Counted from the stretch's first letter, positions 1 to 8,675 are shown. The stretch: 53,105 nt of DNA from Lentibacillus kapialis (GCF_014646635.1 NZ_BMNQ01000017.1:1-53105); one strand, 5' to 3'. Program-made: numbers and translations. The notes: generated from the letters alone by a model not told the origin.

Positions 1-70
1 TTACATCATTCACCATGTATGAACGAGCTATACTATAGTTGGTGCAGACATTCATTTTCATGGTAGATGG

Positions 71-143
71 TGGCTACGAGAAGGCGTAGCCATGTTCGTT
101 TCTTATAAGGTCATCCATAATTTATACTTTCTGACGTTATAAA
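71..143 (+). repeat. Dispersed hairpin-plus-tail repeat, copy 1
   Basis: An 8-bp stem (TGGCTACG at 71-78 with CGTAGCCA at 85-92) is followed by a tail that reads TTATAAGGTCATCCATAA and then TTTATACTTTCTGACGTTA. The tail recurs near-identically at about 39.2 kb and 51.6 kb on the plus strand and at 8.7 kb on the minus strand. The hairpin differs between copies while the tail is kept. Confidence 0.75.
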
Positions 144-180
144 AAATATCCTGGAAATCATAATCTATGATTTCCAGGAT
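141..180 (-). terminator. Rho-independent terminator of the catabolic operon
   Basis: A 15-bp perfect stem (148-162 with 166-180, core CTGGAAATCAT) is followed on the minus strand by six T residues. It sits 10 bp beyond the stop of the aldehyde dehydrogenase gene and ends the six-gene minus-strand operon. Confidence 0.9.
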
Positions 181-189
181 CCACTTATT

Positions 190-1632
190 CTAATCAAACT
201 TAATCGCCACATTCTTCACTTGCGTATAATTATATAAAGCTATCCACCCTTTTTCCCGGCCAAAACCACTTTTTTTATATCCGCCGAATGGCATTTGTAT
301 TCCGCCACCGGCACCGTAATTATTAATGAATACCTGGCCTGAATCAATTCGGCTCATTAATAGATGAGCCTTATTGATGTCTCTTGTCCAGATGCCTGTA
401 ACGAGACCGTAGTCGGTGCTGTTGGCCATTTCAATCGCTTCCTGTTCATTCTTAAACGTAAACACGGACAGGACCGGGCCAAAAATTTCCTCTTGTGCGA
501 GTTTGCTGTTAAGTGAAAGATCATCGATAATAGTTGGTGCCATATAGCACGCATTCTCATATTTTTCATAGTTGATTCGTTTGCCGCCGGTCAGCACGGT
601 GCCTTCCTGCTCAGCCAATGCCATAAAGTCCTGAATCCGATCAAATTGTTTCTGATTTAATATCGGGCCCACGTCGTAATCATCCAGAGCGGGGCCAACC
701 GACAATGTGTTAAACCGATCAACCAGTTTATTCAGAAAGGTTTCCTTAAATGATTCTTCAACCAATAACCTTGAACCCGCCGAACATGTTTGGCCGGCAT
801 TTTGAATAATTGCTTTAACAACGCCTTCGACCGCCTTATCGATATCACAATCCGAAAAAACGATGTTAGGCGACTTACCGCCAAGCTCCAGCGTGACAGG
901 CACCACATTCGATGTCGCGGCAGTTGCAACGGCTGTTCCCGTTCCTACCGATCCTGTAAAGGTTAAATGATTGATCAACGGGTGCGATGATAAAGCGGCA
1001 CCTGCTTCATGGCCGTACCCTGTGATATGATTAAAGACACCTTTTGGCAAGTCAGTCTGATCAAAGTACTCGGCGATCCGTGATGCTGTCAGGGGGGTAT
1101 CCTCTGCACTTTTAACAACGACTGTATTACCCATCGCAATCGCTGCGGCCACACTCCGCGACAAGATTTGAATCGGATAATTCCACGGTACAATATGGGC
1201 CGTCACACCGATTGGTTCACGGATTACATAATCAATGAGACCGTCTTCAATCGGGATCGTGTCTCCCATCACTTTATCCGCCGCACCGCCATAAAATTCA
1301 AAATATCTTATGGCAGCATCGATATCAGCATAACCTTGACTCAAAGGTTTGCCGACATCCATTGTTTCCAGTCTTGCCAGTTCATCCCGATTTTCCTTTA
1401 GCTTCCCAGCTACGTCATATAACAGCCGGCCTCGCTCAAACGGCTTGAAGCGCCGCCATTCTTCACTGACAAATGAATCTTTTGCCGCGTTTACTGCTCT
1501 GTCAACTTCACCATGATCCCCCCGCGGTATAGTCGCCATGACCTTCCCTGTGGATGGATTCGTAACGTTAATAACCTCTTTGTTGCTGCTGTCCTCCCAT
1601 TTGCCGTTCACATACATTTGTAACGCTTCCAT
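190..1632 (-). CDS. NAD(P)+-dependent aldehyde dehydrogenase
   Basis: Oxidises an aldehyde to its carboxylate in the cytosol. The 480-residue product is full length for the ALDH superfamily. It shows VPWNYP near residue 150, the nucleotide-binding FTGSVGTG, the general-base Glu in LELGGKSPN and the catalytic Cys in NAGQTCSAGSR. It resembles betaine-aldehyde and 4-hydroxy-muconic-type dehydrogenases, but the substrate cannot be read from the sequence. The ATG at 1632 is chosen because GAGGAGG lies about 10 bases upstream; a TTG one codon earlier is less likely. It is the last gene of the operon regulated from 6.7 kb, so its substrate is probably the aldehyde made by the upstream SDR or dehydrogenase. 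Confidence 0.93.
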   Translation of the reverse strand: MEALQMYVNGKWEDSSNKEVINVTNPSTGKVMATIPRGDHGEVDRAVNAAKDSFVSEEWRRFKPFERGRLLYDVAGKLKENRDELARLETMDVGKPLSQGYADIDAAIRYFEFYGGAADKVMGDTIPIEDGLIDYVIREPIGVTAHIVPWNYPIQILSRSVAAAIAMGNTVVVKSAEDTPLTASRIAEYFDQTDLPKGVFNHITGYGHEAGAALSSHPLINHLTFTGSVGTGTAVATAATSNVVPVTLELGGKSPNIVFSDCDIDKAVEGVVKAIIQNAGQTCSAGSRLLVEESFKETFLNKLVDRFNTLSVGPALDDYDVGPILNQKQFDRIQDFMALAEQEGTVLTGGKRINYEKYENACYMAPTIIDDLSLNSKLAQEEIFGPVLSVFTFKNEQEAIEMANSTDYGLVTGIWTRDINKAHLLMSRIDSGQVFINNYGAGGGIQMPFGGYKKSGFGREKGWIALYNYTQVKNVAIKFD

Positions 1633-1662
1633 CAAACCACCTCCTCAAATCATTTGCTGTTA

Positions 1663-2412
1663 TCAAATATTTCTGCCGCCATCAACGTGAAAGACACTTC
1701 CGGTTACCATACCGGCATCAGCAGATAATAAGAATCTGACCGAATTTGCAATATCCTGAGGCTTCACAAGTCTGCCCATCGGAACGCTGTCCTTGAATAC
1801 CGTTTCTTTCATTTTTTCTACGTCGGCACCCTCCTGAGCAAATTGACATAGCATGTTGGTATCACTTGGACCCGGGTGAAGAACGTTCACGTTTATTTGG
1901 CTGTCTGCCAGTTCTAAGGCCAATGCTTTCGAAAATGATTCAACGGCCCCTTTTGAAGCAACATACGCCTGCAGACCGGGTCTTGGCCGGGTAGTCGCAA
2001 CCGAGCCGATGTTGACGATCGCACCACGTTCCTGCTCTTTCATATAACGGGCAGCTTCCCGACACGTTAGAAACGTCATCGTTGCATTGAGATCCATGAG
2101 TTTATACCATTCCTGCAAATCAACCTGTTCAATCGGTGTTGAGTGTTGAGCACTGCCGGCAGCATTGACAAGCCCGTCAATACTTGCAAATGTTTCGTTT
2201 CCTTTGCTGAAAACATGTGCAACGTGTTGTTCATTCAGCAAATCCCCTTCTATCCCAAGGAACGCATCAACGTCCTTGAACTCCTCAAGTGTGGCGATAT
2301 TCAAATCACAACCGACAACATTAGCTTTTTCCTCGAGGAGTGTCTTTACGACCGCTTTGCCCATTCCGCCGCCGGCACCGGCAACGACAATGGTTTTATC
2401 TTTTAACGTCAT
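1663..2412 (-). CDS. Short-chain dehydrogenase/reductase (SDR)
   Basis: Classical SDR of 249 residues: a Rossmann glycine motif GAGGGMGK near residue 12, NAAG near residue 85, a Ser in NIGSVA and the catalytic YVASK (Tyr-x3-Lys), then the HPGPSDTNM and DGG ends. It interconverts an alcohol and a ketone or aldehyde with NAD(P)(H). Its ATG overlaps the TGA of the preceding dehydrogenase gene (ATGA), so the two are translationally coupled. Substrate unknown; the operon context suggests a hydroxyacid or its derivative. Confidence 0.9.
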   Translation of the reverse strand: MTLKDKTIVVAGAGGGMGKAVVKTLLEEKANVVGCDLNIATLEEFKDVDAFLGIEGDLLNEQHVAHVFSKGNETFASIDGLVNAAGSAQHSTPIEQVDLQEWYKLMDLNATMTFLTCREAARYMKEQERGAIVNIGSVATTRPRPGLQAYVASKGAVESFSKALALELADSQINVNVLHPGPSDTNMLCQFAQEGADVEKMKETVFKDSVPMGRLVKPQDIANSVRFLLSADAGMVTGSVFHVDGGRNI

Positions 2413-3488
2413 TTAAAACCCACCTTATTATCACGTAAAATTTTTACCAGTTCATCCCCAGTTTCAGAAGTACTGGCGGTACCGCCGATATCTTTTGTTA
2501 CCTTGGTTTTATCAGATAACAATTCTTCAATCGCTTGAAGAATATGATCGTGTAAATCTTCCTTCCCCAAGTGTTCAAGCAAGAGCGCAAGCGACCATAC
2601 TTGAGCAATTGGGTTGGCTGATCCTTTGCCGGCAATGTCGGGTGCTGAGCCATGAACCGGTTCAAACATGGATGGAAACGCACCGCTTGGATTGATGTTT
2701 GCTGAGGGGGAAATACCAAGCCCTCCGGCAACAGCTGAACCCAAGTCCGACAGAATATCTCCGAACAAGTTCGAAGCCAGTACCACCTGAAATTCCTCCG
2801 GCTGCTGGACAAACTTCGCGGCTAACGCATCGACGTAAATTTTTTCATAGTCTATATCGCGATACGCGTCAGCAATTTTTCCAACTTCCCTATCCCAAAA
2901 TTTCATCGTGTGGGTGATGGCGTTGGATTTTGTCGCGCTGGTCACTTTGCTGTAATGATGTTTAGTGGCGTAGTCAAAAGCGAACCCGGCAATATTGTTA
3001 ATCCCCTGCTTTGTGAAAATAGAATTTTGAATGGCCATTTCTTTTTCCTGATTTTGAAACATTAAACCGCCTGAATCAGAATATTCCCCTTCTGAATTCT
3101 CACGCATAATGACAAAATCAATCTGTCCTCTATGGGAGTTATCCAGCGGACTCTCGATGCCCTTTAACTGCTTAACCGGTCGAAAATTGACATATTGCTG
3201 GAACGCTTTTCGGATCGGCATAATCAATTCCCATACCGTGACATCATCCGGAACACGATTATCACCAATCGCCCCGAACAAAATAGCATCATAGTGTTTC
3301 AGTTTTTCAAGACCATCCTCTGGCAACATGCGCTGATGCTTCATATAATAATCACTGTTCCAATCAAACACATCATAATTCATATCCAGTGAATAGTGGT
3401 TTTCGAGCACATTCAATACTTTCATAGCTTCGTTCATCACTTCTGCTCCGATTCCATCTCCCGGTATGATTGCAATTTTATGAGCCAC
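2409..3488 (-). CDS. Tartrate/D-malate/isopropylmalate-type dehydrogenase
   Basis: Metal-dependent, NAD-linked decarboxylating dehydrogenase of the isocitrate/isopropylmalate family. The N-terminal IPGDGIG, the RENSEGEYS loop, the metal-binding DALAAKFVQ and LASNLFGDILSDLG segments, and GSAPDIAGKG are all visible. Family resemblance is closest to tartrate dehydrogenase/decarboxylase (YcsA/TtuC type), which also accepts D-malate; this is inference. The GTG at 3488 gives the family-like start MAHKIAIIPGDG with GAGG upstream; an in-frame ATG at 3506 is an alternative. The gene overlaps the end of the M20 hydrolase gene and the start of the SDR gene, so it belongs to a tightly packed operon. Confidence 0.88.
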   Translation of the reverse strand: MAHKIAIIPGDGIGAEVMNEAMKVLNVLENHYSLDMNYDVFDWNSDYYMKHQRMLPEDGLEKLKHYDAILFGAIGDNRVPDDVTVWELIMPIRKAFQQYVNFRPVKQLKGIESPLDNSHRGQIDFVIMRENSEGEYSDSGGLMFQNQEKEMAIQNSIFTKQGINNIAGFAFDYATKHHYSKVTSATKSNAITHTMKFWDREVGKIADAYRDIDYEKIYVDALAAKFVQQPEEFQVVLASNLFGDILSDLGSAVAGGLGISPSANINPSGAFPSMFEPVHGSAPDIAGKGSANPIAQVWSLALLLEHLGKEDLHDHILQAIEELLSDKTKVTKDIGGTASTSETGDELVKILRDNKVGFK

Positions 3489-4713
3489 GGTTCTTATCAT
3501 CCTCATTTAAAAAATTTAAAGCGGCTTGCCGGTAAATTTCCGTCGTCTCGCCCAGTTCGTTTAGATCCACATACTCATTAATTTGATGCGGCACTTCGCG
3601 GTCGCCCGCACCGGTTGTGACAATTGGCACACCGTGGATATGCAGAAAGGTGCCATCGGTTGCACCCGGAACCCCGTTATAGTCCGGTTCCTTATCCAGC
3701 GTCGCCTTCACTGCATCGTGAACAGCTGACACAACCGGGTTTGCCTGATCTGTTTCTGTGGCAGGGCGATTTTCAATAATCTCGTAGTCCGCATCAAAGT
3801 CATCATCAGCTATTTTTAATTTCTTAAAAATAGCTTCAATCTTTTGAATGATGTTGTCATGATCCTGCGAAGGGATGGTTCTGATATCCAGTGTCGTCAT
3901 CGCTTTTTCCGGAATGACATTAATCTGCGCATCGCCTGTTGCCGGTGCTTGGACAATCGTCGGCGTAATGCTCGGCCATTTTAAATAAGGATGTTCGCCG
4001 TGCATCTCCTGTTCTTCTTTTTCCAATGCTTCAAGCGCCGTGATGATTTTAGCCATGCGCCAGTTCGGATTAATACCGCTCCAGGAGATGGCGCCATGAG
4101 CCATCTTCCCGTTAACAGTGATACGGATTCGTAAGGCCCCGCGCTGTGCAACACAAATTTGGTTTTCTTCCGGTTCACAAATGATGGCCCCGTCAACGTC
4201 ATCCGCCCAGCCTTGCTTAATAAAATGCTTGATACCGATCATCATTCTTTCTTCATCAACGGGAATGCACAGGACAATTTTACCCGTGAACGTTTCGGTA
4301 TCCTCCAAAATTGACTGGACAGCTGTGATCATACATGCCAGATTGCCTTTTGTATCATTGGTTCCTCTGCCATACATCCGCCCATCAACGATCTGCGCCG
4401 CAAAAGGATCATACTTCCAGCTTTCCCGATCACCTTCTGTTACAACATCGGTATGACCTTCGAACAAAAGCGTTTTACCCGGCTTGCCGGAATCAATCAC
4501 ACCAATGACATTCGGTCTGCCGGGTTCAACCTCTTCGACATATACATCGATGCCCAAATCACGCAAATAATCGGCTGTAAAATGGGCAACTTTCTCTTCG
4601 TTGCCATCCGGCTCTTCCGGTCGGTAAACACTCGGTATTTGAACCAGCTGCTGAGTTAAAGAAACAGCTCTTTCATGATCCCTTTTAAGCTGGTCAGTTT
4701 TTGTTAAGTTCAT
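3478..4713 (-). CDS. M20 family ArgE/DapE-type metallohydrolase
   Basis: Zinc-dependent deacylase or dipeptidase. The co-catalytic metal motifs are clear: GHTDVV (His, Asp), GRGTNDTKG (Asp), the catalytic Glu in DEER, CEPE, and a late His in PHQINEY. The dimerisation domain sits between. About 411 residues, normal for ArgE/DapE/AcyI-like enzymes. The ATG at 4713 has AAGGAG nine bases upstream; the longer reading frame starts inside the symporter gene. A likely role is removing an acyl or amide group from the imported compound before the dehydrogenases act. The acyl group and substrate cannot be identified from sequence. Confidence 0.9.
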   Translation of the reverse strand: MNLTKTDQLKRDHERAVSLTQQLVQIPSVYRPEEPDGNEEKVAHFTADYLRDLGIDVYVEEVEPGRPNVIGVIDSGKPGKTLLFEGHTDVVTEGDRESWKYDPFAAQIVDGRMYGRGTNDTKGNLACMITAVQSILEDTETFTGKIVLCIPVDEERMMIGIKHFIKQGWADDVDGAIICEPEENQICVAQRGALRIRITVNGKMAHGAISWSGINPNWRMAKIITALEALEKEEQEMHGEHPYLKWPSITPTIVQAPATGDAQINVIPEKAMTTLDIRTIPSQDHDNIIQKIEAIFKKLKIADDDFDADYEIIENRPATETDQANPVVSAVHDAVKATLDKEPDYNGVPGATDGTFLHIHGVPIVTTGAGDREVPHQINEYVDLNELGETTEIYRQAALNFLNEDDKNRGS

Positions 4714-4726
4714 GACAGTACACTCC

Positions 4727-6196
4727 TTATGCATCTTTTTTCATTGTGGTTTTTGGAAATTCATATGCGGACTCTTTTAATAAAAGGCTAAACACAACAA
4801 AGGCCAACAGGGACAAGAGAACAGGTACTGTTACCGTGTGAACACCAAATAAATCGCCATACGCTTCATTGTAGAAATGAATGCCTATATAGGAAACAAT
4901 ACCGGTTATCATCGAAGCAATGGCTCCTGATTTGTTAGCTGTTTTCCAATATAGTCCCAGTACAATTGGCCAAATGAACGCTGCTTCCAGTCCGCCAAAT
5001 GCGAACAGGTTCAAGAATATAAGCAGTTCAGGCGGATTGATAGATAACAAAAACGCGATAATTCCAATCACTGCTGTGACACCCATACTCACTTTCTTAA
5101 CGTGTTGAAAGGATGCTTCAGGCTTAAAATAGTTGATATAAACGTCTTTAACGACCGACGAACTAACAAGAAGCAAGAGTGAGTCAACAGTTGACATCAT
5201 GGCAGCCAAGGGAGCTGCCAGCACAATGCCTGCAAGCCATGGCGGAAGGACATCCAATGCGATTAACGGGATGACTTGATCGGCCACTTCAATTCCCGGC
5301 AATACAGGTCTGGCAAAAACACCAATCAGGTGCATATTGAGCATGATGAATCCAACCACGACCGTACCAATCAAAATAGCCCTGTGCATGGATTTAGCAT
5401 TGCGGTAAGACATTGCCCTGACGGTAACCTGAGGCAAAGCAATCACACCGACACCAACAAGAATCCAGTAAGACGAAATATACGCGGCAGACAGTTGTCC
5501 ATCCTGTCCATATGGTGTAACAAAGTTAGGATTTTCGGCAATCAGTTCAGCGAAAATAGTGGGCAGTCCGCCACCCGCTATCACAACAGCAACCAACAGG
5601 ACAAATGTACCTAAGAACATCACAATGCCCTGGATAGTATCGGTCATCGCAACAGCTCGGAAACCGCCAATAATGACGTAAATCAAAACGGACAATGTAA
5701 AAATAAACAGGGCTGCTGTATAAGACATGCCTGTTAACGATTGAATTAAGTATGCGCCGCCGACCCACTGGGCAGCCATCGCAGAGAACAGAAAGACAAT
5801 GATACTGAATGCCGATAGTAACACAACAGACGTACTTCGATATCGCTCCTTCAAAAAATCAATAAGCGTAACTGCATGATACCGTCTTGTAACAATCGCA
5901 AATTTTTTGCCAAGGACCAGCAGGACAAAATAGCCGGTAGCCACTTGGGTCATCGCCAGGAGCACCCAGCCAAAGCCAATTGAGTACGCAGCACCCGGGC
6001 CGCCTAAAAAGCTTGATGCGCTTCCGTACGTAGCAACCATTGTCATGGCGAGAACCATCCCGCCAAATTCACGGCTCCCAAGGAAATAATCTGCCAAAAA
6101 AGATTTTGATGATGCCATCTTCCTGTTTGACCAGATCCCTATCAAAAAAATGAACAGGAGAAATATCAGTAATGGTGTCACAACGCCCCAGTTCAT
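4727..6196 (-). CDS. Sodium:solute symporter (SSS family, PanF-like)
   Basis: Integral membrane protein of 489 residues with about 13 hydrophobic segments. The N-terminal GSREFGGMVLAMTMVATYGSA-type stretch and GGFRAVAMTDTIQG are typical of the SSS family and closest in feel to pantothenate permease. It imports an organic solute with Na+. It overlaps the downstream M20 frame and starts with an ATGA overlap with the 98-residue gene upstream, a PanF/YhdT-like pairing. Its position as second gene of a catabolic operon suggests it brings in the substrate of the operon rather than pantothenate. Confidence 0.9.
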   Translation of the reverse strand: MNWGVVTPLLIFLLFIFLIGIWSNRKMASSKSFLADYFLGSREFGGMVLAMTMVATYGSASSFLGGPGAAYSIGFGWVLLAMTQVATGYFVLLVLGKKFAIVTRRYHAVTLIDFLKERYRSTSVVLLSAFSIIVFLFSAMAAQWVGGAYLIQSLTGMSYTAALFIFTLSVLIYVIIGGFRAVAMTDTIQGIVMFLGTFVLLVAVVIAGGGLPTIFAELIAENPNFVTPYGQDGQLSAAYISSYWILVGVGVIALPQVTVRAMSYRNAKSMHRAILIGTVVVGFIMLNMHLIGVFARPVLPGIEVADQVIPLIALDVLPPWLAGIVLAAPLAAMMSTVDSLLLLVSSSVVKDVYINYFKPEASFQHVKKVSMGVTAVIGIIAFLLSINPPELLIFLNLFAFGGLEAAFIWPIVLGLYWKTANKSGAIASMITGIVSYIGIHFYNEAYGDLFGVHTVTVPVLLSLLAFVVFSLLLKESAYEFPKTTMKKDA

Positions 6197-6489
6197 GCCG
6201 AATCCTCCTCTTCACTCTCGTCTTCATCTTCCAATGGCATTTCTTTCAATACAAACTTAACGACAATGAATACCAAAACGACCATAACCAGATATCCGAC
6301 AATGCAGCTCCAGAAGAACCATGCCGGAAAACCTAATACATAGGTGTATTCTTCTGGAGGCTTAGATCCCAAACCATAAGCAAAACCAAACCACCATAGA
6401 ATATTGACAGCAGCCAGAACACAGCCGACTATCGCTTCACGGTTCGCCGCCTTAAACCGCCAATCTTCATTAAAATCGCTACCCTTCAT
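6193..6489 (-). CDS. YhdT-like (DUF997) small membrane protein
   Basis: A 98-residue protein with two long hydrophobic segments (about residues 20-42 and 51-80), a conserved N-terminal WRFKAANREA and an acidic C-terminus (DEDESEEEDSA). The YhdT/DUF997 family is usually encoded next to PanF-type symporters and is assumed to be a partner subunit, although its function is not settled. It is the first gene of the operon; AAAGGGG lies upstream of its ATG, and its last bases overlap the symporter start. Confidence 0.85.
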   Translation of the reverse strand: MKGSDFNEDWRFKAANREAIVGCVLAAVNILWWFGFAYGLGSKPPEEYTYVLGFPAWFFWSCIVGYLVMVVLVFIVVKFVLKEMPLEDEDESEEEDSA

Positions 6490-6573
6490 GCTTTATCCCC
6501 TTTCATTTTGGGAATGAACCCCATTAAGTATTTTTCAGTTTCCGTTTAATCGGTGCGGGTTAATACAAATCTT

Positions 6574-6589
6574 TGTGCCAGCGCTTACA
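6574..6589 (-). promoter_or_regulatory. cre-like CcpA site
   Basis: On the minus strand the site reads TGTAAGCGCTGGCACA, one mismatch from the cre consensus WTGNAANCGNWNNCW. A second cre-like match (TTGCAAACGCTAAGA, also one mismatch) lies at 6621-6635. Both fall between the operator and the first gene of the catabolic operon, consistent with catabolite repression. Inferred from consensus only. Confidence 0.5.
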
Positions 6590-6659
6590 GAGGTTAGTGG
6601 AATTCCCTATTCAGGACACTTTGCAAACGCTAAGATTCATAGTATAGTAAATTTATAGC

Positions 6660-6685
6660 TATGACATCATACGTATGATGTCATA
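6660..6685. promoter_or_regulatory. 26-bp perfect palindromic operator for the GntR regulator
   Basis: The half-site TATGACATCATAC is followed immediately by its exact reverse complement, giving a 26-bp perfect palindrome. It lies in the divergent intergenic region between the catabolic operon and the FadR-type GntR gene. It overlaps the expected -35 of a minus-strand promoter whose -10 is TATACT (6641-6646). A plus-strand TATAAT lies at 6693-6698. FadR/FCD regulators bind such palindromes, so this is the likely operator for both directions. Confidence 0.75.
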
Positions 6686-6777
6686 CGTTATATATAATAT
6701 ATACGTTATCAAATTCAGAACACTTTGTAAATCAAACGTACTGAAATTTAGGTTAACAGAAATGAGGAATGCAGATT

Positions 6778-7476
6778 ATGGGGTTATCAATCGACAAAAT
6801 GAATGTTAACGGTACCATTTCATCTGAAATCGTCAGGATGATTAAAGATAACCTTCTCAATGGAACCTTAAAGCCTGGTGATAAACTGCCTACAGAAAAA
6901 GAATTGATGGAGCAAATAGGCGTCAGCCGGACGCCAGTAAGAGAAGCAGTAAAGACTTTGGAAGCTATTGGGGTCATACAAATCAAGCGCGGAGAAGGCA
7001 TGTTTATCACGAATAATGTATCGCATTTTACGTTAAACCCTTTAATCTTCAGTTTAATCATGCATAGTCATGACATGGAAGAAATGATTAAGTTCAGACA
7101 GCATTTTGAGGTCCTTCTGATGAACATGATTATTACCCAAAAACAGACGGATATCCATCCCATTGAGAAAGTATATCAATCTCAAACCGAACGAATGCAG
7201 CCTGAATTAAGCCCTGAAGAACTGGTTGAGATCGACCTGGAATTTCATTATGCTGTACTGGAAGCAACCAACAATCCTTTTGTCATCGAAATCGGTAAAA
7301 CAATTTATGAAATAATCAAGCCAAAAATGATACACTTTAAAAATTCTCAAAACATTGAACGTACACTAGCTACACATAAATATTATTTGGACTTAATCAG
7401 CGGCAAACATGAATTTAACTCCAGCACCATAGTCCAGCACATGATTAAAAATAATGAAGAAATGGTAAATGAATAG
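6778..7476 (+). CDS. GntR family regulator, FadR/FCD subfamily
   Basis: Transcription factor of 232 residues. The N-terminal winged helix-turn-helix covers about residues 10-75 and includes GDKLPTEKELMEQIGVSRTPVREAVKTLE. An all-helical FCD effector domain follows, with conserved Asp/His metal-ligand candidates in EIDLEFHYAVLEATNN and a late His (ATHKYY). FCD regulators bind small carboxylates. ATG at 6778 is preferred since TGAGGA lies nine bases upstream; ATG at 6769 abuts that site. Divergent from the catabolic operon and very probably its regulator through the palindrome at 6660-6685. Confidence 0.9.
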   Translation: MGLSIDKMNVNGTISSEIVRMIKDNLLNGTLKPGDKLPTEKELMEQIGVSRTPVREAVKTLEAIGVIQIKRGEGMFITNNVSHFTLNPLIFSLIMHSHDMEEMIKFRQHFEVLLMNMIITQKQTDIHPIEKVYQSQTERMQPELSPEELVEIDLEFHYAVLEATNNPFVIEIGKTIYEIIKPKMIHFKNSQNIERTLATHKYYLDLISGKHEFNSSTIVQHMIKNNEEMVNE

Positions 7477-7499
7477 AAGTGAACCGTTGTTTTTGCACA

Positions 7500-7541
7500 C
7501 CCTGATTTCATCGGAACGACAAAGCATCGGTGAAATCAGGG
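7500..7541 (+). terminator. Hairpin after the GntR gene
   Basis: CCCTGATTTCA (7500-7510) pairs with TGAAATCAGGG (7531-7541). A C/T-rich stretch (CGCCTCTTCTATTT) follows instead of a clean T tract, so it may be a weak or bidirectional terminator between the convergent GntR and lipoprotein genes. Confidence 0.6.
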
Positions 7542-7602
7542 CGCCTCTTCTATTTAAATACTTTCCGATTTCGTGTATCCAACATTTAATTATGCTCTTA
7601 TA

Positions 7603-8175
7603 TCAGTCTTCAAACGACAGTTTCGTTCCGTCTTTGAACGTTATTTCAACTTCAAATTTTTCGTAGTCCGATTGCAAATCAAAAGCTTTAAGTACCTGGT
7701 CTATAGCGTCTTGTTTGTCAATATTTTTACCGAGTTGCAGCTTGCTTACCTTTGGATAGAGGTTGTTGAAAGCCTTTAAATCATCATCAATCGTCGTGCC
7801 GTCCAATTCATCTTCTACTTCTGCTTCAACAGCACCATTTTCATGATGTTCGATTTCCGCTTCGTATTCCTTGTCTTTCCCATACGAAACTTCGACTTCA
7901 ATTTCATTAAAATCCAGCTTGTCCAGCGTTGCTTTCATATCATCCTGATTTTTTGCTTTCTCGGTTGATTTAGCGGCAGAATCATTACTGCCAGTGTTGT
8001 TATCTTCAGTGTTCTTTTCATCGTCATTGCCGTTTTGGCTCATATCTTCTTGCTGGGAATTATCTGTCTCGGACGAACTATCGGAATTACCATTGGATTG
8101 ATTATCGCTTTGTCCACAAGCTGTCAGCATAACAGCCAGCAACAATGACGCACCAATTGCTATTATTCGTTTCAT
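7603..8175 (-). CDS. YusW-like lipoprotein
   Basis: A signal peptide with lipobox LTAC ends near residue 20, so the protein is exported and lipid-anchored on the outer face of the membrane. A low-complexity Ser/Asn/Asp/Glu linker (about 21-75) follows, then a C-terminal domain of about 110 residues with EIEVEVSYG and FEVEITFKDGTKLSFED, which resembles the YusW-like domain of Bacillaceae. Function unknown. ATG at 8175 is used because GGAGGTGG lies just upstream; the GTG three codons earlier is inside that site. The acidic linker fits a halotolerant host. Confidence 0.82.
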   Translation of the reverse strand: MKRIIAIGASLLLAVMLTACGQSDNQSNGNSDSSSETDNSQQEDMSQNGNDDEKNTEDNNTGSNDSAAKSTEKAKNQDDMKATLDKLDFNEIEVEVSYGKDKEYEAEIEHHENGAVEAEVEDELDGTTIDDDLKAFNNLYPKVSKLQLGKNIDKQDAIDQVLKAFDLQSDYEKFEVEITFKDGTKLSFED

Positions 8176-8316
8176 CTTAGCCACCTCCTGGAATATTCAC
8201 TCATTCAATATTCCCAAATGAACTCATTTTAAACCATTGCAGGAAACACATGCCGGTGACCGGATATACACCAAACACCATGCTGTTTCTCTTATTTGAA
8301 AAAAATCAATTCCACC

Positions 8317-8396
8317 CTCGGGGGGATGTCCTCGCTCTCGAGACGATATTGCCGTTCCCCGGGTGATATCGCCGTTCTCGGGGTGATGTCCATCAT
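8317..8396 (+). repeat. 20-bp tandem repeat array B (4 units)
   Basis: Four consecutive 20-bp units: CTCGGGGGGATGTCCTCGCT, CTCGAGACGATATTGCCGTT, CCCCGGGTGATATCGCCGTT, CTCGGGGTGATGTCCATCAT. The period is exact although the units differ. It lies upstream of the SAM riboswitch promoter in non-coding DNA. It shares period and end pattern (CTCT near one end, GATRTT then CG near the other) with arrays at 31.2, 33.9, 35.4 and 44.6 kb. Confidence 0.75.
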
Positions 8397-8465
8397 TATA
8401 TCTGATGCCTCAGACACACAAGAGTCTGGCACACAAGTGTCTTTCTGATTTTTTGAAAAAATATC

Positions 8466-8494
8466 TTGACATGTGCTTAAAACAGCTGTATTGT
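8466..8494 (+). promoter_or_regulatory. Sigma-A promoter of the SAM-riboswitch transcript
   Basis: TTGACA at 8466-8471, a 17-base spacer and TATTGT at 8489-8494. It lies about 30 bases before the riboswitch aptamer and has a perfect -35 box. Confidence 0.75.
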
Positions 8495-8520
8495 GAATGA
8501 CAATAATTAAATATATCATT

Positions 8521-8675
8521 TTCTTATCCAGAGAGGTGGAGGGACTGGCCCTTCGAAACCTCAGCAACAGACATTTGTTCTGTGCTAATTCCAGAAGCGT
8601 CATGCTGAAGATGAGAAGAATCCCCAATTTCGGTAGCGTACCCTCTTCTTATCTATTTTAAGAAGGGGGTTTTTT
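8521..8675 (+). promoter_or_regulatory. SAM-I (S-box) riboswitch with terminator
   Basis: The aptamer covers about 8521-8620. P1 is formed by TTCTTATC and GATGAGAAGAA, and the diagnostic S-box strings AGAGAGGTGGAGGGACTGGCCC, given here as AGGTGGAGGGACTGGCCC, then GAAACCTCAGCAAC and GTGCTAATTCC are present. A terminator follows: CCCTCTTCTT (8641-8650) with AAGAAGGGGG and a T run to 8675. GATGAGAAGA can pair with TCTTCTTATC as antiterminator. Established behaviour: S-adenosylmethionine binding turns the downstream gene off. The gene controlled is the homocysteine methyltransferase at 8847. Confidence 0.95.

Noticed and set aside
8292-8627. A 111-residue minus-strand open frame
   Set aside because: It runs antisense through the SAM riboswitch and the repeat array; no ribosome site and no recognisable protein.
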